Source: Phaeobacter sp. A36a-5a | Lineage (GTDB): Bacteria; Pseudomonadota; Alphaproteobacteria; Rhodobacterales; Rhodobacteraceae | Reading direction: 5' to 3' | Assembly: GCF_037911135.1 (NCBI RefSeq) | Contig: NZ_JBBLYU010000001.1 | Coordinates: 310,001 to 374,000 of the forward strand | Length of the DNA stretch: 64,000 bases | Position numbers and translations under genes: made by a program | The notes under the pieces: model-generated | What the model saw: the letters and a program-made list of their open reading frames with translations, nothing else | Databases searched by the model: none | Told to the model about the DNA's origin: nothing | Shown: positions 28,501 to 35,011 of the stretch, in pieces | Layout of the letters: each line of letters begins with the position of its first letter | Position numbering within the stretch: the stretch's first letter is position 1

Positions 28501-29092
28501 TGGAGCAGGCCGTCTGAATGTTGACCGATGGTCCCTTCAGATCAAAGACATGGCTGACGCGGGTCGACAGGAAATCCTTGTCGTTGCCGGTATGGCGCAG
28601 CAGGAACATGCCCACGTCATCCACCAGCGGTTTATTGGAGCAGATGTTGAAGTAGAAATAGCTGCCCATGCCGCAGCCCGCATAAACCCCGATGGGGCCG
28701 TTCTGGCTTTCGGGCGGGTGACCTGCATCCTCCATCGCGCCCCAGGCGACTTCGAGGAATTTGCGGTGCTGAGGGTCGAGAATGGCCGCCTCTTTTGGGC
28801 TGAAGCCAAAGAACTCGGCGTCAAATTCGGCGTAGCCGTCCAGCGCAGCGGTAGCGGCGACGTAATTGGGGTCGGACAGCGTCTCGGGGTCTTCGCCTGC
28901 GGCCAGCAGATCCTGCTCGCTGACGGGTTTGATCGATTCCACACCGTCACGCAGGTTTTGCCAGAACGCCTGCGGCGACTGCGCTCCCGGCACGCAGAGC
29001 GACATGCCGACAATGGCGATATCGCCACTGTAGCGTGACGCGTCAAACGGAGTGCGATCTGTGGTTTTCGCGGATGTTTTCAATTGCCCCAA
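22592..29092 (-). CDS. Type I polyketide synthase, KS-AT-KR-DH-ACP-TE
   Basis: A 2166-residue single-module PKS. KS about 22-450 with Cys196 in TACSTSLVAVH and the two His in HGTGT and NIGHLD. AT about 555-850 with Ser645 in GHSMGE and IAAHSRML where specificity is read. KR with its structural subdomain about 880-1380 (TGGYGGIG at 1189-1196, Tyr1350 in DYVAANEYLN). A DH-like domain about 1400-1690 (His1440 in DEHRTKDG, Asp in LMDLATGWAI) stands after KR, not before it as usual. Carrier with Ser1821 in GGHSLVA; thioesterase with Ser1971 in GFSGGG and His2129 in GDHDSMV. No methyltransferase or ER is seen. With the NRPS it could form a short, reduced amino-acyl ketide. Start is TTG at 29092 (GAGGA close upstream; TTG at 29083 also possible). 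First gene of the seven-gene operon. Confidence 0.95.
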   Translation of the reverse strand: MGQLKTSAKTTDRTPFDASRYSGDIAIVGMSLCVPGAQSPQAFWQNLRDGVESIKPVSEQDLLAAGEDPETLSDPNYVAATAALDGYAEFDAEFFGFSPKEAAILDPQHRKFLEVAWGAMEDAGHPPESQNGPIGVYAGCGMGSYFYFNICSNKPLVDDVGMFLLRHTGNDKDFLSTRVSHVFDLKGPSVNIQTACSTSLVAVHYASKALREGDCDMALAGGVTIELPQGRGYLFKENEILSPDGHCHAFDHRAQGTVFGSGAGAVALRRLEDALADGDHIWAVIKGSAINNDGADKAGYLAPSVEGQASAVRQALRAAKTPPDTIDYVECHGTGTYLGDPIEVTALTEAYRETTAAVGYCRIGSVKTNIGHLDTAAGVAGLIKTALSLHHGQIPPSLGYEAPNPAIDFETAPFVVNDRLRDWTSVKGPRRAAVNALGVGGTNAHVVLEQAAPRPAPEDSDFPFQVLCLSGHSKAALNANASALAAHLRANPDLPLADVAYTLKEGRRSFAKRRTLVAETAEEAAALLEAGDPRRVFDHDSADRPPEVVFMFPGGGAQYAGMARDLYETEPVFADWMDRGLDHLQAQLDYDIRALWLPEPGEEDAANARLQQPSVQLPLIMIVEFALAQLWISWGIRPAALVGHSMGENTAACLAGVLSFEDCIDLVLLRGRLFDKVPAGGMLSISLPLDGVEARLSPDLDIASVNAPRLTAVSGPQEALDALAAQLTADEVDHQRIQIDIAAHSRMLEGILDEYRQFLRGLTLTAPGRPILSNRSGQILTDAEATDPEYWVAQLRNTVMFAACLDTLADVPNRIYLEVGPGKALSSLAQMAPKIKPGQVLSSLRHPEQMMADDAYFFGVIGRLWACGLDADWDQIWGDARRQRLPLPTYAFQRSRYFIEPAAPARAEAAIITPARHDQLSHWGSRPSWRPALASCDLDVTGELDQQPETWLLFEDDAGLCSELAARLDQAGHRVVRVCPGDTYAQLSETRYMLAPEQGRAGYDALLADLALADLLPSRIGHFWLVTEGETFRPGASFFDRNLEMGFYALTALGQALAQIDLPQPLHMTVFTTGAAQLRDEPLPYPEKAMIAGPAGVLPREIPDLTCATVDIELPRRPGGLRRWLAEDQPASIADRLLEELLAEPANDTALWRGDKRYTLRWRPVELSEEDQITSSLPGFREGGTYLITGGYGGIGRTIAADLMQSYGANVVLISRGGLPPRDQWDSYLNRHSPANTTAQRIRAVMALDAIGRGRVLPLAADVCNSEQMRAAVAKAETAFGPITGVIHGAGQINDAPVLAKTEDDISQVLAPKVSGLRVLDAIFGTDTLELMVLFSSSSTVTRPIGQVDYVAANEYLNAFAKHRSGAGAAGNTTRVVAVDWGVWADVGMAADAIGARQQEVGDDPIPCDQPLFDSRQFAPDGGVLFHRRLSSDQWILDEHRTKDGTALIPGTGYIEYAAEALAELGHEAPFALRDLYFLRPLVVSETAPCDMVVRLLPVERGYEFAVYSRTAEGYALHVQALLETDIAARQPGRHPLPDLLPVAIETSPCTKRERLRTPQEAHLKFGPRWHVLQQMRQGTGEGIARLQLPAIAAKDGTLLPPGLMDLATGWAIDLIPAYRGAALWVPVSYDGIEVFAPLPCDVLSHMRLMDSDATSARFDITLTTEDGTVLVEVRGFQMQQLPGATKLAPAEGADASGADLGLAASPGAQPLSPEERRLHRNISQGIRAEEGPDALRRALATGLSQVVVSSLALPDLMAQADQPPQQAREDSQSFERPQLDTDYLAPRNAVEEEIAAQFARLLGVAQVGVDDSFFDLGGHSLVAVRLFAQIKRSFGVDLAISTLFEAPSVARLAELVIARTGGGLTTETSADHTGTPQAETPAYTHLVQLHPGDGTGRRPFFLVAGMFGNVLNLRHLALMVGKDRPVYGLQARGLIGDDAPHDRLDAAARDYLAEIRSIQPEGPYLLGGFSGGGLTAYEMAQQLRASGEDTAALILLDTPLPMRPELNRRDKALIKWAELRHKGIGYLGEWIGNRIAWEIEKRRYAASEDSSAPVFNNRKVELAFRAALPAYELRPWSGPLTLFRPPLDRHWQVSAGNWVSREREYVYDDNDWTRWAPAIEVVEVPGDHDSMVLVPNVSVLAGEVKARLDAADAAALRQSAPKAAE

Positions 29093-29349
29093 TCGTCCTC
29101 AACCCATGTGTCCGAGACAAGAGCCTTGCCCGGACGTAACCCTAACCAATCAACAACACTGACCCTGCGAGCGCAAAGGTCTTGCAACAGTGGCACGAAT
29201 TGGTCCCCAATCTGTGAACAGGGCGTGCGCCCGCTGGCCCCCAAGCCGACGGATTACCCTGTGCGCAGTGTGAACCCTGCAAAATATATACGGTATCGAT
29301 AGGGACAGATTGTGTCCAATTCGGCCTGAATTGCGAAGAGAATGCGGCA
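29093..29349 (-). promoter_or_regulatory. Promoter region of the NRPS-PKS operon
   Basis: The region lies between the polymerase gene and the PKS gene, both on the minus strand. An AT-rich stretch (plus-strand AAAATATATACGG near 29280-29292) gives TATATT on the minus strand as a possible -10. Upstream of it the inverted repeat GGACA-GATTG-TGTCC (29303-29317) is a candidate regulator site. I see no open reading frame that looks real here. Confidence 0.45.
29303..29317. promoter_or_regulatory. Inverted repeat GGACAGATTGTGTCC, candidate operator for the NRPS-PKS operon
   Basis: Perfect 5-base arms GGACA/TGTCC are separated by five bases. The site is upstream of the putative -10 of the PKS operon, where an activator or repressor could act. 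No regulator gene lies inside the polysaccharide locus, so the binding protein is unknown. Confidence 0.4.
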
Positions 29350-30813
29350 TCACAGCACACTGCGCCGTGCCTTGGCCAGCGGCGCGGTGGCGAGCGCCTG
29401 ATGGCCGTCGAACAGCTGCCGTTTTGGCGTGAACAGGCCGGGGTATCGCAGGCGCTCAGCATAGCCAAGCACCGACCCGGCACAGAGCCAGGTCACCGGG
29501 GTCAGCGTCGCGTTCAGCAGCATATCGACCAGCGTCGCCGCCAGCATCAGCGCCAGAGGCGCGGCAAAGGGCGACAGCGTTGCAGCCGCATGGCGGCGCA
29601 TCTGTTGCCACAGCAGCACCAAGGGCCCGGCCAGAAGGCCCATCTCCGCGATATAGCCAACCCAGCCAAAGGTACCAAAGACAAGGATCCAGCGACCGTC
29701 CGGGATCGATTCGATCTCTCCACTTTCGAGGTTGCGTACCAGATTGCGCCCCCAGCCGCCCCAGCCGAACCAGGGTTTGTCGGCGGCGCGATCCAGCATC
29801 AGCGCCTCATTGGTGAACCGAAAGCCCAGCGATTGCGCGCGTTCGGGACTGAAGGCCTGGGCCTGCGCAAGGATGGCATCCACGGGCACCAGCCCGAGGT
29901 TGCGCAGCATCGGATAGACAATCGCCACCACCCCCAATGCCAGCGCCAGCCGCATCTGCATCCGGTAGGAAGCCGTCGCCACAATGGGTGTGAAGATCAG
30001 GCCATAGACCAGCGAGGCGATGCTCTTGCACAGGATCAGCACCGCAAAAAGGTAAATCGCCGCCATGGTATAGCGTCGCTTGTCCGGGCCTTCGGCACTG
30101 CGGGCCAGCGATGTTGCGGCCAGCACTGACATCAGCACGAACAGCGCCAGCCACAGACTATGGGGCAGGAATACAATCGGTCGGAACCCGCCCTGACGCA
30201 TGGTCTGGCTGAAATCATGCTGAAAGAACCCATAAACCCAGGTGTTTATCTGCGGGCTGAACCGGACTTCGAACAGCGAGGGTATCGAATAGCTCAGCCC
30301 GGCCACCATCAGCACCATCACCAGCTGCCGCTGCTGGTCGGGATGTGAGAGGTAGCGGCGCGCCAGAAAGAATGGCAGCAAGACGATCAACTGGTTGATC
30401 ATCACCGATCCGAGGTCGCGCCAGCGCAGCCCGGGCAGGGCATAGGTCGGAAAGACGATGGGTTCGGCGTTTTCAAGAACGCGGAACACGATCGGGTCAC
30501 CATTGGTCAGCACGGTTGCAATGACCGAACCGAGAAAGAGAGCCACAAGCGCCCGCATCACCGGATGGCGGGGCCAGATCTCCACCCGCTTACGCAGGAT
30601 ATAGACACAGATCACAAAAGCGACGACGGCCGGAATGGAATCCTTGTCCATATCCGGGACCAATGGCAGGTCGAACACCGCAAGCGGTGGCAGGAACAGA
30701 TAGCCGCCGATGACGCACCAAAGAATAGCCTGCTGCAACGGCAGACGCCGAAACAGTTTGTATGCGATCACCGGCCAGGCGATCAGCATAAGATAGGCCA
30801 AAGCATTTGGCAT
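29350..30813 (-). CDS. O-antigen/exopolysaccharide polymerase (Wzy-like membrane protein)
   Basis: A 487-residue integral membrane protein with about ten to twelve hydrophobic segments and a large soluble loop in the middle-late part (about 170-215 and 330-385: PWFGWGGWGRNLV). The layout and the RFTNEALMLDRAADKPWFGWGG motif match the O-antigen ligase/polymerase superfamily. Because the locus has Wzx and Wzz partners, a polymerase that joins repeat units in the periplasm is the best call. It is upstream of the PKS operon on the same strand with a 257-base gap, and divergent from the WecG-type gene. A ligase function is the alternative. Confidence 0.8.
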   Translation of the reverse strand: MPNALAYLMLIAWPVIAYKLFRRLPLQQAILWCVIGGYLFLPPLAVFDLPLVPDMDKDSIPAVVAFVICVYILRKRVEIWPRHPVMRALVALFLGSVIATVLTNGDPIVFRVLENAEPIVFPTYALPGLRWRDLGSVMINQLIVLLPFFLARRYLSHPDQQRQLVMVLMVAGLSYSIPSLFEVRFSPQINTWVYGFFQHDFSQTMRQGGFRPIVFLPHSLWLALFVLMSVLAATSLARSAEGPDKRRYTMAAIYLFAVLILCKSIASLVYGLIFTPIVATASYRMQMRLALALGVVAIVYPMLRNLGLVPVDAILAQAQAFSPERAQSLGFRFTNEALMLDRAADKPWFGWGGWGRNLVRNLESGEIESIPDGRWILVFGTFGWVGYIAEMGLLAGPLVLLWQQMRRHAAATLSPFAAPLALMLAATLVDMLLNATLTPVTWLCAGSVLGYAERLRYPGLFTPKRQLFDGHQALATAPLAKARRSVL

Positions 30814-30971
30814 CGCGTGCGGCCCTGCGCTCCTGTATTTGCCCCCGTGACCATAAGTTTAGCCCCAGATGTCTGCGCTGTCGCCCGCATTCGTATTCTG
30901 AGGTAAACTCTTGAAACAGATGCAAGGCCATGTGATCGAAGAGGGGCGTCGCTTTTGGCGCATGAGGGGGG

Positions 30972-31730
30972 ATGCGGGTGTATTTTGATATTCGGGACAC
31001 ACGGATTGATGTGAACATTGCCGATCCGGCGCGGCTGGAACAGGCGGTGATGGGGCATTTCCAGACCCGTCGTGGCTTTGCGCTGGCGACGGTGAATTTG
31101 GATCACCTGGTGAAAATGCACAGCTCGCCTGCCTTTCTGAAAGCCTATGCCGCACAGGATTTCGTGGTGGCTGATGGGCGGCCCATTGTCTGGCTGTCAC
31201 GGCTGGCACAACGACCGGTGGCGCTGATGCCGGGCTCCGACATGGTGCTGCCGCTTTGTCGTTGGGCCGCGCGCGCCGGGGTGCCTGTTGCTCTTGTGGG
31301 CAGCACCGAAGCCGCGCTTCAGGATGCCTCCGCGGCATTGAAAGCTGAGGTGCCGGGGCTTGAAATCGCCTGGTGCCACGCGCCGCCGACGGGCTTTGAC
31401 CCCGGCAGCGAGGCTGCGGAGCAGATCCTGCGCGAGCTTGCGCGCAAGCAGATTGGCCTGTGTTTTCTGGCGCTTGGCGCCCCCAAACAGGAGATCATGG
31501 CCGCCCGTGGTCGCGCTCTTGCGCCCGAGGTCGGCTTTGCCTCAGTTGGCGCGGGGCTTGATTTTCTGGGCGGCCATCAGAAAAGAGCGCCCGCCTGGGT
31601 GCGCCGATTGGCCCTGGAATGGCTGTGGCGGGCGCTGAGCAGCCCGCGCCGCCTGGGTCCGCGCTATCTGCGCTGTCTGGCAATCCTGCCGGGTCAGCTG
31701 CTTCACGCGCTCAGGCTGCGCCACCCCTGA
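30972..31730 (+). CDS. Glycosyltransferase family 26 (WecG/TagA/CpsF)
   Basis: Transfers an N-acetylmannosamine-type or related sugar to the lipid-linked first sugar; 252 residues. Signs of the family are TVNLDHLVKMHSSPAFLKAY (about 40-59) with VVADGRPIVWLSRL, GSDMVLPLC, FLALGAPKQEIMAA (about 155-168) and the end VGAGLDFLGGHQKRAPAWVRRLALEWLWRALSSPRRLGPRY, a nearly universal C-terminal signature. The ATG follows GAGGGGG. In the pathway it would act right after the initiating sugar transferase. It is convergent with the following glycosyltransferase pair and has its own promoter in the gap to the polymerase gene. Confidence 0.93.
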   Translation: MRVYFDIRDTRIDVNIADPARLEQAVMGHFQTRRGFALATVNLDHLVKMHSSPAFLKAYAAQDFVVADGRPIVWLSRLAQRPVALMPGSDMVLPLCRWAARAGVPVALVGSTEAALQDASAALKAEVPGLEIAWCHAPPTGFDPGSEAAEQILRELARKQIGLCFLALGAPKQEIMAARGRALAPEVGFASVGAGLDFLGGHQKRAPAWVRRLALEWLWRALSSPRRLGPRYLRCLAILPGQLLHALRLRHP

Positions 31731-31736
31731 CGGAAA

Positions 31737-31764
31737 CTGGCCTGACCGGATCTGGCCTGACCGG
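31737..31764. repeat. Short tandem direct repeat CTGGCCTGACCGG x2
   Basis: Two identical 13-base copies (31737-31749 and 31752-31764) separated by AT fill most of the 45-base gap between two convergent genes. They may be a duplication slip. No hairpin with a T-run is seen, so they are not a standard terminator. Confidence 0.6.
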
Positions 31765-31775
31765 GGTGGCGGCAG

Positions 31776-32762
31776 TTATTTGTATTCCATCAATCCGCGT
31801 TTGCGCCCCCGCAGTCGCAGCCAGTGATATTCCATCGCGCCCTGTGCCTCGGCAAATTTGCCGAGAATGGAATAGAATGCGCGACGACGGCCCATCCGGG
31901 TAGCCAGCCGCAGGAACTGCACCGGGTAGACCAGCAACAATAGCAGCGCCCAACCGGAAAACGGCAGCAGCATCAAGATGAAGGCCGGGATTCCGGCGCC
32001 CCAGATCAGCGCCCGCCGGGTTTCCGCAACCCAATGGCGTTCGGGACCGGCGCCATGCAGCGCCGCCCCCTCGGCAAAGGCGAAACCCGCACGGCGGCTG
32101 CGCTGCCACCACTGCGAAAACCGCAGCATCTGGGCATCGTGCAATGTCATCTCGGCATCCAGCCGCCAGATTGACCACCCCGCGCGTGCCAGACGCAGGC
32201 ACAGCTCAGGCTCTTCGCCCGCGATCAGGTCGTTGCGATAGCCGCCAACCTCCTGCAGGGCGCGAAGCCGCATCAGGGCGTCGCCGCCACAGGCCTTCGC
32301 CGGGCCGACCGGAGTGTCCCATTCGTGATCGCAGAGCTGGTTGTAGATCGAGCTGTCGGGGTGACGTTCGCGCCGCCGCCCACAGACCACCGCCAGCCGG
32401 GGATCAGCCTCCAGCCGCGCGGTTGCGCTGGCGATCCAGCCCGGCACCACCTCGCAATCGCCATCCACCAGCTGCACATAGGTACAGTCGCCGTCGAGAT
32501 GGGCCAGACCTGCATTGCGGGCGCGGGCAGCGGTGAACCGCTCGCTCATATCGAGGCTGACAATCTTTACCCCCAGCGCCTCGGCCGCGGCGACCGACCC
32601 ATCCGTCGACCCGCTGTCGACGTAGATCACCTGACGCAGCTGACCTTGCAGGCTGCGCAGGCAGGCCAGCAGCCGCGCCCCTTCGTTGCGGCCGATGACG
32701 ACAGCATCGACAATCGGCGGCGTCTGGGCGGCGACCGGCGGATCCTGCACATCTCGGGTCAT
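31776..32762 (-). CDS. Glycosyltransferase family 2 with C-terminal membrane helices
   Basis: A 328-residue GT-A enzyme: VDAVVIGRNEGARLLACLRSL near the start, YVDSGSTDGS, the metal site LVDGDCEVVPG, and the acceptor-side GGYRNDLIAGEEPELCLRLARAGW, as in cellulose-synthase-related GT2 enzymes. A hydrophobic segment at about 250-285 (IWGAGIPAFILMLLPFSGWALLLLLVYPVQFL) probably forms two membrane helices. It overlaps the upstream family 92 gene by four bases, so the two are one transcription unit, read against the WecG-type gene. Confidence 0.88.
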   Translation of the reverse strand: MTRDVQDPPVAAQTPPIVDAVVIGRNEGARLLACLRSLQGQLRQVIYVDSGSTDGSVAAAEALGVKIVSLDMSERFTAARARNAGLAHLDGDCTYVQLVDGDCEVVPGWIASATARLEADPRLAVVCGRRRERHPDSSIYNQLCDHEWDTPVGPAKACGGDALMRLRALQEVGGYRNDLIAGEEPELCLRLARAGWSIWRLDAEMTLHDAQMLRFSQWWQRSRRAGFAFAEGAALHGAGPERHWVAETRRALIWGAGIPAFILMLLPFSGWALLLLLVYPVQFLRLATRMGRRRAFYSILGKFAEAQGAMEYHWLRLRGRKRGLMEYK

Positions 32763-33874
32763 GCTGCGCTCTCCGCCAGATAACGCGGGGAAACCTGCAG
32801 GAAACCGGCCTCGCGCAGCTGTTGCGGCCCGGTTTCCGGCCCGTCATAGCGCTGAGCCTTTTCGGACCATAGGCTGAGATCCGGCGTCGTGGCAAAGCCC
32901 GCAACACGCAGCGCATCCTCGCCATGGGAGATGGCCGCGCGGGACAGGGAGGCTTGATCCCGCGCCATCGGATCATTGGCAAATTTATAGTGTTTCAGAA
33001 CTGCCATCGTGTCGGCGACCTGCACACCGGTCGACAGATGCGGATGCACCGCCGGGCCGACGTCTGCACCGACAAAAACCAACGGGTGTTTGCTGAGGCA
33101 ACAGTTCTCTCCAAAAACCGCGCCGCGAATGCCACCGAACTGCATTCTGGGTGCAGGCGCGGGCGCATCTGGCAGCCGGTTCTGGGACAGGAAGAACCCC
33201 AGCCCGGTAGCCGGATCATGGTAGGGCAGGGCGCGCACCGCGCTGATGTCGTAGTGGCAGAAGCTCTGCTGCACCTCCGGGTAGGCGTGCTGCGCGACCG
33301 ATTGCAGCGGCGCCTTGGGAAACATTTCCAGCATCTGCGCCATCATCGCGCTATACCCATGCCGATCCAGATAGCGCACCAGCCCGGTCAGGCCGAGCTG
33401 CGCCTGCCCCTCGAATTCAAGGATTTCGTCCATATCGGCGAAAAGACACCAGCGACCGGCGCAAAACTTCCGCGCCGCATAACCGCGAAAGATATTTTCA
33501 AAGCGGCCCCAGGGCAGGCGGGATTGCAGCACCGTGACATCCGGTTCTGCCGCCAGCCGGGCCAGCGTGCCGTCGCTGGAGCCGGTGTCGCAGAAGACGA
33601 AATGCGCCGCCCCAAGCGCGCGGTAATGGGCGAGAAAAACATCAAGGTAATAGGCTCCGTCCCGCACCAGCGCGACCACGGTAACCGCTTCGCGCGGTTG
33701 ATGAATTTGACGCGGCCCCGACAGGTGCCGGAGCGTTGCACGAAACCGCAGGCGATCAAATGGCATGACGATCCTGCTGTCGAACCGATCCGCAAGACGG
33801 GCACGAAACCGGCGGGTCAGCCCATCGGGCGCTTTCGGTGCGGCGGGGCTGGGAGGATCATCTGTGCCGGTCAT
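32759..33874 (-). CDS. Glycosyltransferase family 2/92-like protein
   Basis: A 371-residue protein. The central part EAVTVVALVRDGAYYLDVFLAHYRALGAAHFVFCDTGSSDGT, followed by CLFADMDEILEFEG, is the hallmark of the GT92-type glycosyltransferases (a DxD-like metal site in the ADMDEIL motif). No signal peptide or membrane helix is evident. It is the first gene of a two-gene unit with the following GT2 gene, and is divergent from glucokinase with a shared upstream region that contains a LacI-type palindrome. Sugar specificity is unknown. Confidence 0.82.
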   Translation of the reverse strand: MTGTDDPPSPAAPKAPDGLTRRFRARLADRFDSRIVMPFDRLRFRATLRHLSGPRQIHQPREAVTVVALVRDGAYYLDVFLAHYRALGAAHFVFCDTGSSDGTLARLAAEPDVTVLQSRLPWGRFENIFRGYAARKFCAGRWCLFADMDEILEFEGQAQLGLTGLVRYLDRHGYSAMMAQMLEMFPKAPLQSVAQHAYPEVQQSFCHYDISAVRALPYHDPATGLGFFLSQNRLPDAPAPAPRMQFGGIRGAVFGENCCLSKHPLVFVGADVGPAVHPHLSTGVQVADTMAVLKHYKFANDPMARDQASLSRAAISHGEDALRVAGFATTPDLSLWSEKAQRYDGPETGPQQLREAGFLQVSPRYLAESAA

Positions 33875-33942
33875 CGTGGCTCCTGGTCGGACAGTTCCAA
33901 CTGTGCAAAAACATCGATCCGTGGCAAGTATATTGCATTATG

Positions 33943-33952
33943 TTAGCGCTAA
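33943..33952. promoter_or_regulatory. LacI-family operator-like palindrome TTAGCGCTAA
   Basis: The palindrome TTAGCGCTAA, in the wider context TGTTAGCGCTAAAA, has the central CG and flanking WW typical of LacI-family sites in alphaproteobacterial sugar regulons. It lies 84 bases upstream of the glucokinase start and 69 bases upstream of the family 92 gene on the other strand. Control of glk by a sugar-responsive repressor encoded elsewhere is the likely reading. Confidence 0.6.
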
Positions 33953-34035
33953 AACTATGACCGTCGCAGAATTGCATTTCGACGCTGAATACGGCAGTGT
34001 CTCGCAAAAATCGGACATGCAGAGGGACAGAGCAC

Positions 34036-34986
34036 ATGGGCTCGGACATGACAGTGCTGGTTGGCGACGTGGGCGGCAGCAATACGCGGCTGGCCCTTGC
34101 CGGTCCTGAAATCGGCGTCACGGCGCTGCAAAGCTTTGCTAATGATAGCTTTTCCAGTCTCGATGACGTGCTTGCAGCCTATTGCTCGCAGCCCGATCTG
34201 CCGCCTTTGGCCGGTGCCTGCATCGCGGTGGCGGGGCCTGTCTATGGCAACGAATATCAGCTGACCAACCGCAACTGGCAGGGGACGGCAGCGGACCTGA
34301 GCCGACAGTTGCAGCTAGGCGAGGGCGCGCGGGTTGACGTGATCAACGATTTGGCCGCGCTCGGGCATTCGCTGCCCGCACTGATCCCGGGCCAGCTGTC
34401 GTCGCTGCGGGCGGGACACCAGCGCGGACAGCAGGCGCTGGTGGCGGGCATTGGCACCGGCTTCAACGTGTCCTTGTCGGTGGATGGCCACACTGCCGAA
34501 GCCGAGATGGGCCATACCAGCCTGTCGGCGCCTGTCGCGCGTGGTCTGGTCGAACGGCTTGGAGAGCGAGCTGCCGGTTTTGCAACCAATGAGGATCTGT
34601 TCTCCGGGCGCGGGCTGGTGCGCTATCATCAGGCGTGGCATGGCGTCGCGGCAGAGGGCGGCGCGCAGATCGTCGCGGATTATCTTGCCGATGCCGACAG
34701 CCCTGCCGCCGAGACGGTGACCAGCTGGGCGCGGCTGCTGGGGGATTTTGCCCGCGAATTGGTGCCGACCTATATGCCGGGACAGGGGATCTTTTTTGCC
34801 GGCAGCGTGGCACGGGGCGTGCTCGGCACCCCGGCCTGCGAGATATTCCTCAAAAGCTTCCTGCAACCTGCGACCGGCGTGCAGAGCCGGTGTGAAACCA
34901 CGCCGCTGTGGTTGATCACCGACGATGCCGCTGGCGTCAGCGGGGCGGCGCGTTTTGCAATCGAAATGGCCGGCCGCAGTCGCTGA
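34036..34986 (+). CDS. glk: Glucokinase
   Basis: Phosphorylates glucose with ATP to glucose 6-phosphate in the cytoplasm, feeding the Entner-Doudoroff pathway and sugar-nucleotide supply. The 316-residue protein has the phosphate-1 loop VGDVGGSNTRLAL, the Asn-Asp catalytic region VINDLAALGHSL with the general-base Asp, the phosphate-2 GIGTGFNVSLSV, and the sugar-binding EAEMGHTSL. It is the GLK type, not ROK: no CxCGxxGC zinc motif. The start at 34036 has GAGGGA eight bases upstream; ATG at 34048 is also possible. A LacI-type site upstream suggests induction by a sugar. It may supply glucose 6-phosphate to the adjacent polysaccharide locus. Confidence 0.92.
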   Translation: MGSDMTVLVGDVGGSNTRLALAGPEIGVTALQSFANDSFSSLDDVLAAYCSQPDLPPLAGACIAVAGPVYGNEYQLTNRNWQGTAADLSRQLQLGEGARVDVINDLAALGHSLPALIPGQLSSLRAGHQRGQQALVAGIGTGFNVSLSVDGHTAEAEMGHTSLSAPVARGLVERLGERAAGFATNEDLFSGRGLVRYHQAWHGVAAEGGAQIVADYLADADSPAAETVTSWARLLGDFARELVPTYMPGQGIFFAGSVARGVLGTPACEIFLKSFLQPATGVQSRCETTPLWLITDDAAGVSGAARFAIEMAGRSR

Positions 34987-35011
34987 ACCGCGCCCATGGC
35001 TGGGGCGCAGA

